Assembly: GCA_963730325.1 (NCBI GenBank)
Contig: CAVSRC010000005.1
Coordinates: 186,001-250,000 of the forward strand
DNA: 64,000 bases
Direction: 5' to 3'
Source of the DNA: CAVSRC01 sp963730325
GTDB taxonomy: Bacteria > Pseudomonadota > Alphaproteobacteria > Rhizobiales > Kaistiaceae
The notes under the pieces are model-generated. The model saw only the letters and a list, made by a program, of their open reading frames with translations. It was not told the origin of the DNA and made no database searches. This document shows positions 1 to 7,913 of the stretch, one piece after another. How positions within the stretch are numbered: the stretch's first letter is position 1; every line of letters begins with the position of its first letter. A program made the translations under genes and the position numbers.

Positions 1-850
1 GTTGCAGCCGCTCCCGTGCATAGTCGAGCGGCACGCCCCAGTCGATCGAAACGCCATCGACGCCCGTCGCCTCCACATAGCGCTTGAGCCTGGCGCCGGC
101 GCCGCGTGGAAAGCCGATCACCTTCGCCCCCCTATGGGCTGCCTTGACCCGCCGCACGATCTCGGCCGTCGGCGCCACGCACCAGCGCTCGAATCCATCC
201 TCATCGAGCACACCCGCCCAGGTGTCGAAGATCTGCACCACGTCGGCGCCAGCCTTGAGCTGCGCCACCAGATAGTCCGCCGACTGCGACACCAGACGGC
301 CAATGAGATCCTGGAATGCATCTCGGTGCCGAAGTGCGAAGCCGCGGGCAGGGGCCTGATCCGGTGTTCCCCGTCCTGCGATCATATAGGTCGCCACCGT
401 CCACGGCGCCCCGCAGAAGCCGATCAGCGTCTTGCCGCTGTCGAGCCCCCGTCGCACCTGCCGCACCGTCTCCAGCACCGGCGCCAACGTCTCGCTGGCA
501 CCATCGTCGTTGAGCGCAGCGATTCCCGCCACATCGAGTGGATCGAGCCGCGGTCCCTCACCTTCGACGAACCAGACTTTCCGCCCAAGCGCCAACGGGA
601 TCACCAGAATGTCGGCAAACAGGATCGCCGCATCGAGATCGAACCGCTCGATCGGCTGCAGCGTCACCGCACTCGCCATATCCGGATTGAAGCAGAGGTC
701 CAGAAACGAGCCCGCTCGCGCTCTCACGTCCCGATATTCCGGCAGATACCGTCCCGCCTGTCGCATCAGCCAGATCGGCGGTGGTGACACATTGGCTCCA
801 CCGAGAACCTTGCTGACCGGTCCCAGCGGTTGGGCAGGACCATCAGTCAT
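1..850 (-). CDS. hemE: Uroporphyrinogen decarboxylase, 3' end outside window
   Basis: HemE removes four acetate carboxyls from uroporphyrinogen III to give coproporphyrinogen III in cytoplasmic haem synthesis. Reading the minus strand from ATG 850 gives about 283 of the usual ~345 residues. The N-terminal block contains WLMRQAGRYLPEYR, the arginine-rich substrate motif of the family; further on are FADILVIP, IGFCGAPWTVATYM and QIFDTWAG, all typical HemE segments. The gene is cut by the window edge, so its C-terminus is missing. A second in-frame ATG does not exist close by, so 850 is the natural start. It is divergent from ppsR across a 404-bp gap, the hemE-adjacent position where several alphaproteobacterial chromosomes have their origin. 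Identification is secure. Confidence 0.96.
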   Translation of the reverse strand, partial: MTDGPAQPLGPVSKVLGGANVSPPPIWLMRQAGRYLPEYRDVRARAGSFLDLCFNPDMASAVTLQPIERFDLDAAILFADILVIPLALGRKVWFVEGEGPRLDPLDVAGIAALNDDGASETLAPVLETVRQVRRGLDSGKTLIGFCGAPWTVATYMIAGRGTPDQAPARGFALRHRDAFQDLIGRLVSQSADYLVAQLKAGADVVQIFDTWAGVLDEDGFERWCVAPTAEIVRRVKAAHRGAKVIGFPRGAGARLKRYVEATGVDGVSIDWGVPLDYARERLQ

Positions 851-1002
851 GCTCCCTCTAAAAAGGACTCTAGAATCTTCTTTTTGTTTCATTTTGACCG
901 TGGATTACCGTTAGGCAGGCTGGTCCTCAGGAGTCAGCCTATCCAACCCCTTAGGTTGACGAGCGGGAAATGGAGAATAAGCACCCGCCGGCACGGAACA
1001 AG

Positions 1003-1018
1003 GATATCCCGATATCCC
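1003..1018. repeat. Tandem GATATCCC direct repeat
   Basis: Two adjacent copies of GATATCCC (1003-1010 and 1011-1018) lie just before the CtrA-type box in the candidate origin. Each contains the palindrome GATATC. The role is unknown; short tandem repeats are common at origins but can also be chance. Confidence 0.5.
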
Positions 1019-1022
1019 TGCG

Positions 1023-1037
1023 TTAATAATGCGTTAA
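1023..1037. promoter_or_regulatory. CtrA-type binding box at candidate origin
   Basis: The sequence TTAATAATGCGTTAA is a perfect TTAA-N7-TTAA, the recognition site of the alphaproteobacterial cell-cycle regulator CtrA, and is followed by CC as in the extended consensus. CtrA bound at the origin blocks initiation in Caulobacter. The box is 35 bp from two DnaA boxes, which supports such a role. Binding is inferred, not shown. Confidence 0.68.
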
Positions 1038-1071
1038 CCATAAATATGGCCGCACTTTGCGCTGTCCTTGC

Positions 1072-1091
1072 TGTGGACAAGCTGTGGACAA
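1072..1091. promoter_or_regulatory. Pair of DnaA boxes
   Basis: Two identical TGTGGACAA sites (1072-1080 and 1083-1091), repeated at 11-bp intervals, differ at one position from TGTGGATAA, the reverse complement of the TTATCCACA DnaA box. The spacing puts them on the same helical face. They lie in the hemE-ppsR gap beside a CtrA-type box, which together suggests an initiator-binding region. Confidence 0.66.
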
Positions 1092-1101
1092 GCGGGCATT
1101 T

Positions 1102-1115
1102 CGGGGAATTCCCCG
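1102..1115. repeat. Perfect 14-bp palindrome
   Basis: CGGGGAATTCCCCG is a perfect inverted repeat 10 bp after the second DnaA box. It could be an operator for ppsR, part of the origin, or chance; nothing in the sequence decides between these. Confidence 0.5.
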
Positions 1116-1254
1116 CACTTGCCGAATTGCCGCAGCATCGGCATCACAGGCGCAAGCCTGTTGATTGAATCCTGCGCTTTCGGGAGAGTGCAGACCACAT
1201 CCGGCTCGATTGCCCTGATCGCAGCCAGCTATGCACAGGGCAGGGGACAAGTAC

Positions 1255-2106
1255 GTGCAGAACCGAGAGAACTTCTTCCACCTTCACATGGTGTCCGATG
1301 CGACCGGCGAGACGCTGATGACGGTCGGCCGTGCCAGCGCCGCACAGTTCGCTCAGACCCGCGCGGTTGAGCACGTCCACGCGCTGGTGCGCAACGAAAG
1401 GCAGCTGGCCCGTGTCCTGGCCGAGATCGAGGCCGAGCCCGGCATCGTCCTCTACACGCTCGTCGATCACCAGATCAGCGAGAAGCTGGAGGCGCACTGT
1501 CACGCCCTCGGCATCCCCTGCCTCTCCGTGCTCGAGCCGATCTACCAGGTCATGCAGTCCTATCTCGGTGCCGCCAGCGATCGCCGCGTCGGCGCGCAGC
1601 ACTCGCTCGATGCCGACTACTTCCATCGCATCGACGCCCTCAACTTCACCATGATGCATGACGACGGGCAGCTCGCCGGTCGCCTGGAGGAAGCCGACGT
1701 GGTGCTCGTCGGTGTCAGCCGCACCTCCAAGACGCCGACCTCGATCTACCTCGCCAATCGCGGCGTGCGCACCGCCAACGTGCCGCTGGTGCCCGGCATT
1801 CCGCTGCCGCCCGATGTCGAGAACATCAACAAGCCCCTGGTCGTCGGCCTGGTCGCCAGCCCCGAGCGCATCATCGCGCTGCGCGAAAACCGCATCCTCA
1901 GCCTCAATGCCAGCCAGCCCAATCTCGCCTATACCGACAAGGCGTCGGTCGCCGACGAAATCGCCTACACCCGCAAGCTCTGCGCCCGGCACGACTGGCC
2001 GGTCATCGACGTCACCCGCCGCTCGATCGAGGAGACGGCCGCGGCGATCATGAACCTCCATCGCGAGCATCGCGCGGCGCGCGATGCCGGCCCGTCGAGC
2101 CAGTGA
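1255..2106 (+). CDS. ppsR: PEP synthase/PPDK regulatory protein (bifunctional kinase/phosphorylase)
   Basis: DUF299-family enzyme that uses ADP to phosphorylate, and phosphate to dephosphorylate, a threonine of pyruvate phosphate dikinase or PEP synthase, switching gluconeogenesis. The N-terminal FFHLHMVSDATGETL block and the P-loop segment GVSRTSKTPTSIYLA are family signatures; length is about 283 residues, as usual. I chose GTG 1255 because AGGGG sits 8 bp upstream; an in-frame ATG at 1231 would add eight residues but has no ribosome site. Its stop overlaps the maf start (GTGA), so ppsR and maf are probably co-transcribed. The gene is divergent from hemE across the candidate origin. Confidence 0.93.
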   Translation: MQNRENFFHLHMVSDATGETLMTVGRASAAQFAQTRAVEHVHALVRNERQLARVLAEIEAEPGIVLYTLVDHQISEKLEAHCHALGIPCLSVLEPIYQVMQSYLGAASDRRVGAQHSLDADYFHRIDALNFTMMHDDGQLAGRLEEADVVLVGVSRTSKTPTSIYLANRGVRTANVPLVPGIPLPPDVENINKPLVVGLVASPERIIALRENRILSLNASQPNLAYTDKASVADEIAYTRKLCARHDWPVIDVTRRSIEETAAAIMNLHREHRAARDAGPSSQ

Positions 2107-2720
2107 CCGGGCCACCGGCTGCGTCAGTGGCTGAGCTTGTCCTCGCCTCGTCCAGCCCGGCGCGGCGGAGCCTTCTCGCCAATGCCGGCATTGCCTTCGC
2201 GGTCGAGCCGGCGGCGCTCGACGAGCGCGCCATCGAGACGCCGTTGATCGCGCGCGGTGCGACGCCGGCCGAGATCGCCATGGCGCTCGCCGAGGCCAAG
2301 GCAGTCGAGGTCAGCCGCCGCCTGCCCGAAGCGCTCGTCATCGGTGCCGATCAGACGCTCGATTGCGATGGCCATCGCGGCACCAAGTCGGCAACCGTGG
2401 CCGAAGCGCGCGCCCAGTTGCAGCGCCTTGCCGGCCGCTCGCACCAGCTCCATTCGGCGGTTGCCGTGGCGCAGGGCGGCGCCGTGCGCTGGCGCCATCT
2501 GGACAGCGCCACGCTCACCATGCGGCGGCTGAGCGCGGCCGCGATCGACGCCTATCTGCAAGGCGTCGGCGAGGGCGTGCTCGCAAGCGTCGGTGTCTAT
2601 CAACTCGAAGGCGAGGGAATCCGCCTGTTTGATGAGATCGAGGGCAACTATTTTACCATCCTCGGCCTGCCGCTCCTGCCGCTTCTGGCGTATCTGAGAG
2701 AGGAAGGAGCCATCACATGA
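2103..2720 (+). CDS. maf: Maf-like nucleotide pyrophosphatase
   Basis: Maf proteins hydrolyse non-canonical nucleoside triphosphates in the cytoplasm (house-cleaning; some act on dTTP/UTP or modified bases). The 205-residue product starts LASSSPARRSLLANAGI, the basic-serine substrate loop of the family, has GADQTLDCDG with the catalytic acidic residues in the middle, and ends with EIEGNYFTILGLPL, typical of Maf. The GTG start overlaps the ppsR stop by four bases, which indicates translational coupling. The next gene, aroE, starts 16 bp after the stop. Exact substrate preference cannot be read from sequence. Confidence 0.93.
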   Translation: MTGPPAASVAELVLASSSPARRSLLANAGIAFAVEPAALDERAIETPLIARGATPAEIAMALAEAKAVEVSRRLPEALVIGADQTLDCDGHRGTKSATVAEARAQLQRLAGRSHQLHSAVAVAQGGAVRWRHLDSATLTMRRLSAAAIDAYLQGVGEGVLASVGVYQLEGEGIRLFDEIEGNYFTILGLPLLPLLAYLREEGAIT

Positions 2721-2736
2721 ACCGCCGGACCCCGTC

Positions 2737-3573
2737 ATGGTGAAGCCCGTTGCCTGCGTCATCGGCTGGCCGGTCAAGCATTCGCGCTCGCCGCTGATCC
2801 ATCGCTACTGGCTGAGCCAGCTCGGCCTCGACGGCGACTACGTCATCCAGCCGGTCGAGCCCGAGCGCGTCGTCGATTTCTTCGCCAGCTTCACCGAGAG
2901 CGGCTTCGTCGGCTGCAATGTCACCGTGCCGCACAAGGAAGCCGCCTTTGCCGCGGTCCACCGGCGCGAGGCGGCGGCGGAAGAAACCGGGGCGCTCAAC
3001 ACGGTGTGGATCGAAGACGGCAAGCTCGTCGGCACCAATACCGATCCCGCCGGCTTCCTTGCCAATCTCGACCAGGCGGCGCCGGGCTGGGACGCGCATG
3101 TCGGCCCGGCCGTGGTTCTCGGTGCCGGCGGTGCCGCGCGGGCGATCGTCTGGGCGCTATTGAAGCGCGGCTTCGCGCCGGTCACCGTGATCAACCGCAC
3201 GCGCGAACGCGCCGAGGCACTCGGCCATCGCTTCGGGCGGGTGGTGGCGATCGCCGGCTGGGACGCCCTGCCGCACCACCTCGGCACCGCGCGCGTGCTG
3301 GTCAACACCACCACGCTCGGCATGCACGGTCAGCCCTTGCTCGATGTCGATGTCGCGCTGCTGCCGGCCGATGCCGTGGTCAACGACCTCGTCTACGTGC
3401 CGATGGAAACGCCGCTGATCTCCGCCGCGCGCGTCGCCGGCCTCACCGCGACCGGCGGCCTCGGCATGCTGCTGCATCAGGCGGTGGAGGGTTTCGCCCA
3501 CTGGTTCGGCAAGCGCCCGTCGGTGACCCCGGCGCTCGCGGCCATCGTCCAGAAGTCGATCGAGGCCGGCTGA
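2737..3573 (+). CDS. aroE: Shikimate dehydrogenase
   Basis: AroE reduces 3-dehydroshikimate to shikimate with NADPH in aromatic amino acid synthesis. The 278-residue protein has HSRSPLIH (shikimate-binding serines) near residues 14-21, NVTVPHKE with the catalytic lysine around residue 68, the nucleotide-binding loop GAGGAARA near 129, NRTRERAE (NADPH adenine-phosphate recognition) and the C-terminal GGLGMLLHQA. It overlaps coaE by one base (TGATG). The order maf-aroE-coaE-dnaQ is a common alphaproteobacterial arrangement, although here three genes separate coaE from dnaQ. Confidence 0.96.
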   Translation: MVKPVACVIGWPVKHSRSPLIHRYWLSQLGLDGDYVIQPVEPERVVDFFASFTESGFVGCNVTVPHKEAAFAAVHRREAAAEETGALNTVWIEDGKLVGTNTDPAGFLANLDQAAPGWDAHVGPAVVLGAGGAARAIVWALLKRGFAPVTVINRTRERAEALGHRFGRVVAIAGWDALPHHLGTARVLVNTTTLGMHGQPLLDVDVALLPADAVVNDLVYVPMETPLISAARVAGLTATGGLGMLLHQAVEGFAHWFGKRPSVTPALAAIVQKSIEAG

Positions 3574-4175
3574 TGCTCGTCCTCGGCCTCACCGGTTCGC
3601 TCGGCATGGGCAAGTCGACCGCCACGGCGATGTTCGCCCGCGCCGGCATCCCCGTCTTCGACGCCGACCACACCGTCCACCGCCTCTATGCCAGGGGCGG
3701 CGGCGCGGTGGCCGCGGTCGAGGCGGCCTTTCCCGGCATGATCGTCGACGGCGTCATAGACAGGGTGCGTCTTGGCCGGCGTGTCGTCAGCGACGCGGCT
3801 GCGTTCACGCGGCTGGAAGCCATCGTCCACCCGCTGGTGCGCGATGCAGCGGAGGCTTTCCGGGCCGATGCCGCCGCGAAGGGGTACCACATCGCACTGC
3901 TCGACATGCCGCTGCTCTTCGAGATCGGCCTCGACAGCCGTACCGATGCCGTCGTCGTGGTCTCCACCACCTATGAACGTCAGCGTGAGCGCGTGCTCAA
4001 ACGGCCGGGGATGACCGCCGAGCGCTTTACCGCGCTGCTGGCGCGCCAGATGCCGGATGCCGAAAAGCGCGCCCGCGCCCATTTCATCATCGATACCGGC
4101 GGCACCCATGCCGATGCCGAACGTCAGGTCGGCGAGCTTCTGCGCGCCGTCGCCGGCATGGCCGCCGGGCTTTGA
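3573..4175 (+). CDS. coaE: Dephospho-CoA kinase
   Basis: CoaE phosphorylates the 3'-hydroxyl of dephospho-CoA, the last step of coenzyme A synthesis. The 200-residue product opens with LGLTGSLGMGKSTA, a P-loop, then PVFDADHTVHRLY carrying the conserved DAD motif and, further on, HPLVR and LLDMPLLFEIG, all family hallmarks. The ATG overlaps the aroE stop by one base, so the two are translationally coupled. Its stop is 4 bp from the convergent DUF2630 gene. Another pantothenate-pathway gene, coaA, lies 18 kb further on. Confidence 0.96.
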   Translation: MLVLGLTGSLGMGKSTATAMFARAGIPVFDADHTVHRLYARGGGAVAAVEAAFPGMIVDGVIDRVRLGRRVVSDAAAFTRLEAIVHPLVRDAAEAFRADAAAKGYHIALLDMPLLFEIGLDSRTDAVVVVSTTYERQRERVLKRPGMTAERFTALLARQMPDAEKRARAHFIIDTGGTHADAERQVGELLRAVAGMAAGL

Positions 4176-4179
4176 GGCG

Positions 4180-4416
4180 TCAGCCGCGATAGCCCTCGAC
4201 GATTCCCGGCGGGCGCAGTTCGGCGTCGTCCGGGTCCTCGCCGAATTCCGCCTTGGCCCGCCGCTGGCGCAGCAGGTCCCAATACTGGTCGAGCGCCACA
4301 TTGATGGCGATCAGGCGCTGGCGCTCCGCTTCGGAGAGCTGGCCCTTCTGGTAGAGGAAATGCTCCTCCTCGGTGAGCGCCTTGATGTGGTCGAGCACGG
4401 ACTGGTCGGTGGCCAT
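4180..4416 (-). CDS. DUF2630 family protein
   Basis: A 78-residue, charged, helical protein with no signal or membrane segment. The core LDQYWDLLRQRRA followed by a Pro-Pro-containing tail (ELRPPGIVEGY) matches DUF2630, a small family of unknown function found in actinobacteria and proteobacteria. It is convergent with coaE and lies 9 bp after the frameshifted aldo/keto reductase on the same strand, so the two are probably one transcript. No function can be assigned. Confidence 0.8.
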   Translation of the reverse strand: MATDQSVLDHIKALTEEEHFLYQKGQLSEAERQRLIAINVALDQYWDLLRQRRAKAEFGEDPDDAELRPPGIVEGYRG

Positions 4417-4425
4417 CTTGGTCTC

Positions 4426-5269
4426 CTACAGCATGGCTAGGCCCGTATGGCGGCCGAGCGGGAAAGCCCGGTCGATATCCGCGATCTCGGCCTCGGTCAA
4501 TGTCAGCCCGCCGGCGCCGGCATTGTCCTCCACATGGGGCACCGTGGCGGCCTTGGGAATGGCGAAGAGCGATTTCCGCCGCGTGAGGAAGGCGAGCGCC
4601 ACCTGGCGGGCCGTGGCGCCGTGGCTCCGCGCGATGCCGGCCAGCACCTGGCCGCCGTCGCTCCGCGGAGCGGGAAAGTCGCCGCTGCCGAACGGGCTGT
4701 AGGCGACCACGGCGACGCCGTGCGTCTCGCACCAGGGGATCACCCGGTGCTCGATGCCGCGCTCCTCCAGATGGTAGAGCACCTGGTTGCAGGCGATGCG
4801 GCCGTCGCCGGCGATCTTGCGCGCCGCCTCCAGATGGGCCTCGTCGAAATTGCTCAGGCCCCAGGACAGGATCTTGCCGTCCGCCGCGAGCCGTTCGAAG
4901 GCGGCGATGGTGTCCTCCAGAGCGTAGCGGCCGCGCCAGTGCAGCAGGTAGCAGTCGAGCCTGTCGGTCTTCAGGCGCTTGAGCGAGGCCTCGCAGGCGG
5001 CGATCGTGCCGTCGCGCGACGCGTTCTGGGGCATCACCTTGGAGACGAGAAAGGCCTCGTCGCGCCGGCCGGCGATCGCCTCGCCGACGATCGTCTCCGC
5101 CGCGCCGGAGCCGTAGAGCTCCGCCGTATCGATGTGGCCGAGGCCGAGATCGAGGCCGCGGCGGAGCGCCGCGATGGCGGCCGCCCGCGGGGCCTGTTCG
5201 AAATACCAGGTTCCCTGGCCGATTGATCGGCACATCGACTCCGGTCGGGCCAAACCGTCTTTGCTGCAT
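4426..5269 (-). CDS. Aldo/keto reductase, frameshifted near the N-terminus
   Basis: NAD(P)H-dependent aldo/keto reductase (TIM barrel). Visible motifs: GHIDTAELYGSGAAE (catalytic Asp and Tyr), LDCYLLHWRGR (catalytic His region), GLSNF, and a C-terminal IPKAA NADPH-binding segment. The start is ATG 5269: GGGGAGAG lies just upstream and it reads MQQRRFGPTGVDVPI. The frame then breaks; removing one base at about 5224 joins it to GQGTWYFEQAP in the next frame, giving about 280 residues. Read as it stands, only an ATG at 5235 (MCRSIGQGTW) opens the main frame, with no ribosome site. The break is either a sequencing insertion or a real mutation. Substrate unknown. Confidence 0.85.
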
Positions 5270-5459
5270 GTCTCTCCCCTCGCAACGCTACTCAACGCCG
5301 ATCTTCCCGGCCGGCACGGCGACGACCGCCGATTGAAGCATTGAGCTTTGCCACAATTCAGGGAAAGATTAGTCCTGTCGAGAGACCGGCCGCGCGGGGC
5401 ACCTGGCCTTCGCCTGCCGGTCCGCACATGAAAAGTCCGGTCAAGCGGAGAAATCTGCC

Positions 5460-6080
5460 ATGAAGCGGTTCGGTCGGATTGCCTCGGCCATTCTTGCGGC
5501 GGTCCTGGTTGCTCTCGCCGCCCCGGCAGGGGCCGCGGAGGCCTCGGCCAAGGCCCAGGCCGGCGGCCCGCCGCCCATCTACGTCATGCGCGGCGGTCTC
5601 AACATCTTCTCCACCGGCATGGATGTGCTGGCCAAGGAGCTGACCGCCAAGGGCTATCCCGCCATCTCCGACAGCTTCGAGGACTGGCACAGCCAAATGG
5701 CGAAGGTCGTGGCAGCCTACGGGAAGCACCCCTATCCGATCATCATCATGGGCCACTCCTACGGCGCCGAAACGGCCCTGCTCATGGCCTACAAGCTCAG
5801 GGATGAGAACATCCCCGTCGCGCTTCTGGTGTTCTTCGACCTGACCAATTCCGGCAAGGTGCCGCCCAATGTCGCCCACGTCCTGAACTTCCGCTCGTCG
5901 TCTGCGACCGGCATCAACGTCACCGTCACCGGCGGCGCCCATTTCCACGGCACCATCACCAACGTCACCCGCGACGACCTCAATCACCTCAACATCGACA
6001 AGGCCGAGGATCTGCACAAGCAGACGATCGAGGAGGTCGCGACGCTGCTCGGAAAGCCGACCAAGACCGCCAAGGATTAG
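5460..6080 (+). CDS. Secreted alpha/beta-hydrolase-like protein
   Basis: A 206-residue protein with a clear signal peptide (basic start, then ILAAVLVALAAPAGAAEA) and so probably periplasmic. The middle contains IIIMGHSYGAETA, a GxSxG nucleophile elbow as in lipases and esterases, and a later His-rich GGAHFHG segment that may supply the catalytic histidine. An aspartate partner cannot be fixed by eye. No specific family is recognised beyond alpha/beta hydrolase. It lies alone between the divergent aldo/keto reductase and dnaQ, in a region that in related genomes separates coaE and dnaQ. The substrate is unknown; a role in lipid or ester turnover is only a guess. Confidence 0.7.
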   Translation: MKRFGRIASAILAAVLVALAAPAGAAEASAKAQAGGPPPIYVMRGGLNIFSTGMDVLAKELTAKGYPAISDSFEDWHSQMAKVVAAYGKHPYPIIIMGHSYGAETALLMAYKLRDENIPVALLVFFDLTNSGKVPPNVAHVLNFRSSSATGINVTVTGGAHFHGTITNVTRDDLNHLNIDKAEDLHKQTIEEVATLLGKPTKTAKD

Positions 6081-6139
6081 CCACGCGCTCTGCGCCCTTG
6101 CGCCGCGGCGCGCGAGCGGCCACGATTCGGAGACGAATC

Positions 6140-6853
6140 ATGCGCGAAATCATCTTCGACACAGAGACCACCGGACTTGAGCCGCAGGGCGGCGACCGCA
6201 TCGTTGAGATCGGCGCCATCGAGCTCGTCAACCACATCCCGACCGGCCGGCACTTCCACGCCTATCTCAACCCGGAGCGGCCGATGTCGGTCGAGGCCGC
6301 CCGCGTGCACGGCCTCGACGACGCTTTCCTCAAGGACAAGCCGCGCTTTGCCGACATCGCCGACGAGCTCGTCGCCTTCCTCGAAGAGGGCAACCTCATT
6401 GCCCACAATGCCAGCTTCGACATGGGCTTCATCAATGCCGAGCTGGCGCGCCTCGGCCGCCCGCCGATCTCCGACGAGCGCGTGATCGACACGCTGATGC
6501 TCGCCCGCCGCAAGCATCCGGGCAGTCCCGCTTCGCTCGACGCGCTGCTCTCGCGCTACCAGATCGACGCCTCGCGCCGCACGCTGCACGGCGCCCTGCT
6601 CGATGCCGAGCTCCTGTCGGAGGTCTATATCGAGCTGATCGGCGGCCGCCAGGCGGCGCTCGGCCTCGGCGAGGAGCCCGAGGCGCCGACCATCGCCGTC
6701 GCCCACCATGCGGTGACCGTCGGCGAACGCCCGGCGCCGCGCTCGTTCACGCTGACCGCCGAGGAACAGGCCGCCCACCGCGCGGCGCTCCAGCATCTCG
6801 GCGACAAGGCCATCTGGCAGGATTATCTCGGCAGCGCCGAGGCGGCGGCCTGA
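6140..6853 (+). CDS. dnaQ: DNA polymerase III epsilon subunit (3'-5' exonuclease)
   Basis: DnaQ proofreads for the replicative polymerase. The 237-residue product shows Exo I (FDTETTG, with catalytic Asp and Glu), Exo II (NASFDMGF) and Exo III (LHGALLDAELL, with the HxAxxD-type His and Asp). A C-terminal tail with an aromatic-rich end (AIWQDYLG) fits the alpha-subunit-binding tail. The start is ATG 6140 with GGAGA six bases upstream; an upstream in-frame start at 6098 lacks support. Its position near maf, aroE and coaE is the usual alphaproteobacterial context. Confidence 0.95.
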   Translation: MREIIFDTETTGLEPQGGDRIVEIGAIELVNHIPTGRHFHAYLNPERPMSVEAARVHGLDDAFLKDKPRFADIADELVAFLEEGNLIAHNASFDMGFINAELARLGRPPISDERVIDTLMLARRKHPGSPASLDALLSRYQIDASRRTLHGALLDAELLSEVYIELIGGRQAALGLGEEPEAPTIAVAHHAVTVGERPAPRSFTLTAEEQAAHRAALQHLGDKAIWQDYLGSAEAAA

Positions 6854-6916
6854 CGTCGATCGTCCGCCGCCCTATGTTGTGGGCCTGAACATCCTGTCCA
6901 TGGGGCCTCCCGTCGC

Positions 6917-7906
6917 GTGATTCCCTTTTCGCTTCTCGATCTGGCGCCGATCGTCGCCGGCGGCACGCCCGCCCGATCGCTCGCCAACACCCTCGATCTC
7001 GCCCGCCACGCGGAAGGCTGGGGCTATCGCCGCTATTGGCTTGCCGAGCATCACAACATGCCGGGCATAGCCAGTTCCGCCACTGCGGTCGTCATCGGTC
7101 ACGTCGCTGCCGGCACCAGCACGTTGCGGGTCGGGGCCGGCGGCATCATGCTGCCCAACCATGCGCCGCTGGTGATCGCCGAGCAGTTCGGCACGCTGGA
7201 GAGCCTCTTTCCCGGCCGCATCGATCTCGGCCTTGGGCGCGCGCCGGGCACCGACCAGGTCACCGCCCGCGCGCTCCGGCGCGATGTCAACGCCGCCGCC
7301 CAGAACTTTCCGGACGACGTGGTCGAACTGCAAGGGCTCCTGGGCCCGGCCGAGCCGGGGCAATACATCCATGCTGTCCCCGGCACCGGCACCAATGTTC
7401 CCTTGTGGATCCTCGGTTCCAGCCTCTACGGTGCCCAGCTCGCGGCGCTCCTCGGCCTGCCCTATTCCTTCGCCTCGCATTTTGCGCCGGACGCGCTTCT
7501 GCCGGCGCTCGCCACCTATCGCGAAGGTTTCAGGCCGTCGGGTGCGGCCGACAGGCCCTATGCCATGCCGGCCTTGCAGGTGGTCGCCGCCGACAGCGAT
7601 CAGGAGGCGCGGCACCTGTTCACCTCCACCCAGCAGGCCTTCGCCAACATGCAGCGCAATCACCGTGGCCCGCTGCCCGCCCCCATCGACGACATCGAGA
7701 GCTACTGGTCGCCGGCCGAGAAGGAACGGGCCTCGCACATGCTGACCTATGCAGTGGTCGGTGCGCCGGAGACCGTGCGCGAGGGCCTGAGGAAGTTCAT
7801 CGATCTCACCGCCGCCGACGAGGTGATGATCGCGGGGCAGATCTACGATCACGCCGCCCGGCTGCGCTCCTTCGAGATCGTCGCAGAGGTCATGGCGGCG
7901 CTGTGA
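6917..7906 (+). CDS. LLM-class flavin-dependent oxidoreductase
   Basis: A 329-residue bacterial luciferase-like monooxygenase of the YhbW/MsnO8 type. The N-terminus (IPFSLLDLAPIVAGG) followed by RYWLAEHHNMPGIASSA is the classic pattern of this subgroup, then GAGGIMLPNHAPLVIAEQFG and GRIDLGLGRAPGTD, which form the flavin-binding barrel. The start is GTG 6917; no better upstream start is seen. Such enzymes use FMNH2 and O2 on unknown small molecules; the sequence does not define a substrate. It is convergent with the amylosucrase-like gene, with only 7 bp between the stops. Confidence 0.88.
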   Translation: MIPFSLLDLAPIVAGGTPARSLANTLDLARHAEGWGYRRYWLAEHHNMPGIASSATAVVIGHVAAGTSTLRVGAGGIMLPNHAPLVIAEQFGTLESLFPGRIDLGLGRAPGTDQVTARALRRDVNAAAQNFPDDVVELQGLLGPAEPGQYIHAVPGTGTNVPLWILGSSLYGAQLAALLGLPYSFASHFAPDALLPALATYREGFRPSGAADRPYAMPALQVVAADSDQEARHLFTSTQQAFANMQRNHRGPLPAPIDDIESYWSPAEKERASHMLTYAVVGAPETVREGLRKFIDLTAADEVMIAGQIYDHAARLRSFEIVAEVMAAL

Positions 7907-7913
7907 GGCGGCT

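Larger units (their letters stand above)
851..1254. other. oriC: Candidate chromosomal replication origin (oriC) region
   Basis: This 404-bp gap between divergent hemE and ppsR has no convincing gene. Seen in sequence: an AT-rich stretch at about 857-900 next to hemE, a tandem GATATCCC repeat at 1003-1018, a TTAA-N7-TTAA CtrA-type box at 1023-1037, two TGTGGACAA boxes (one mismatch from the DnaA box) at 1072-1080 and 1083-1091, and a 14-bp palindrome at 1102-1115. Known: in Caulobacter and other alphaproteobacteria the origin lies beside hemE and carries DnaA and CtrA sites. Inference: this is the origin. It could instead be only a regulatory region for hemE and ppsR. Whole-genome GC skew would decide. 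Confidence 0.72.

Noticed and set aside
956..984. Sigma-70 promoter TTGACG at the candidate origin
   Set aside because: No acceptable -10 at 16-18 bp; the TTGAC is probably chance.
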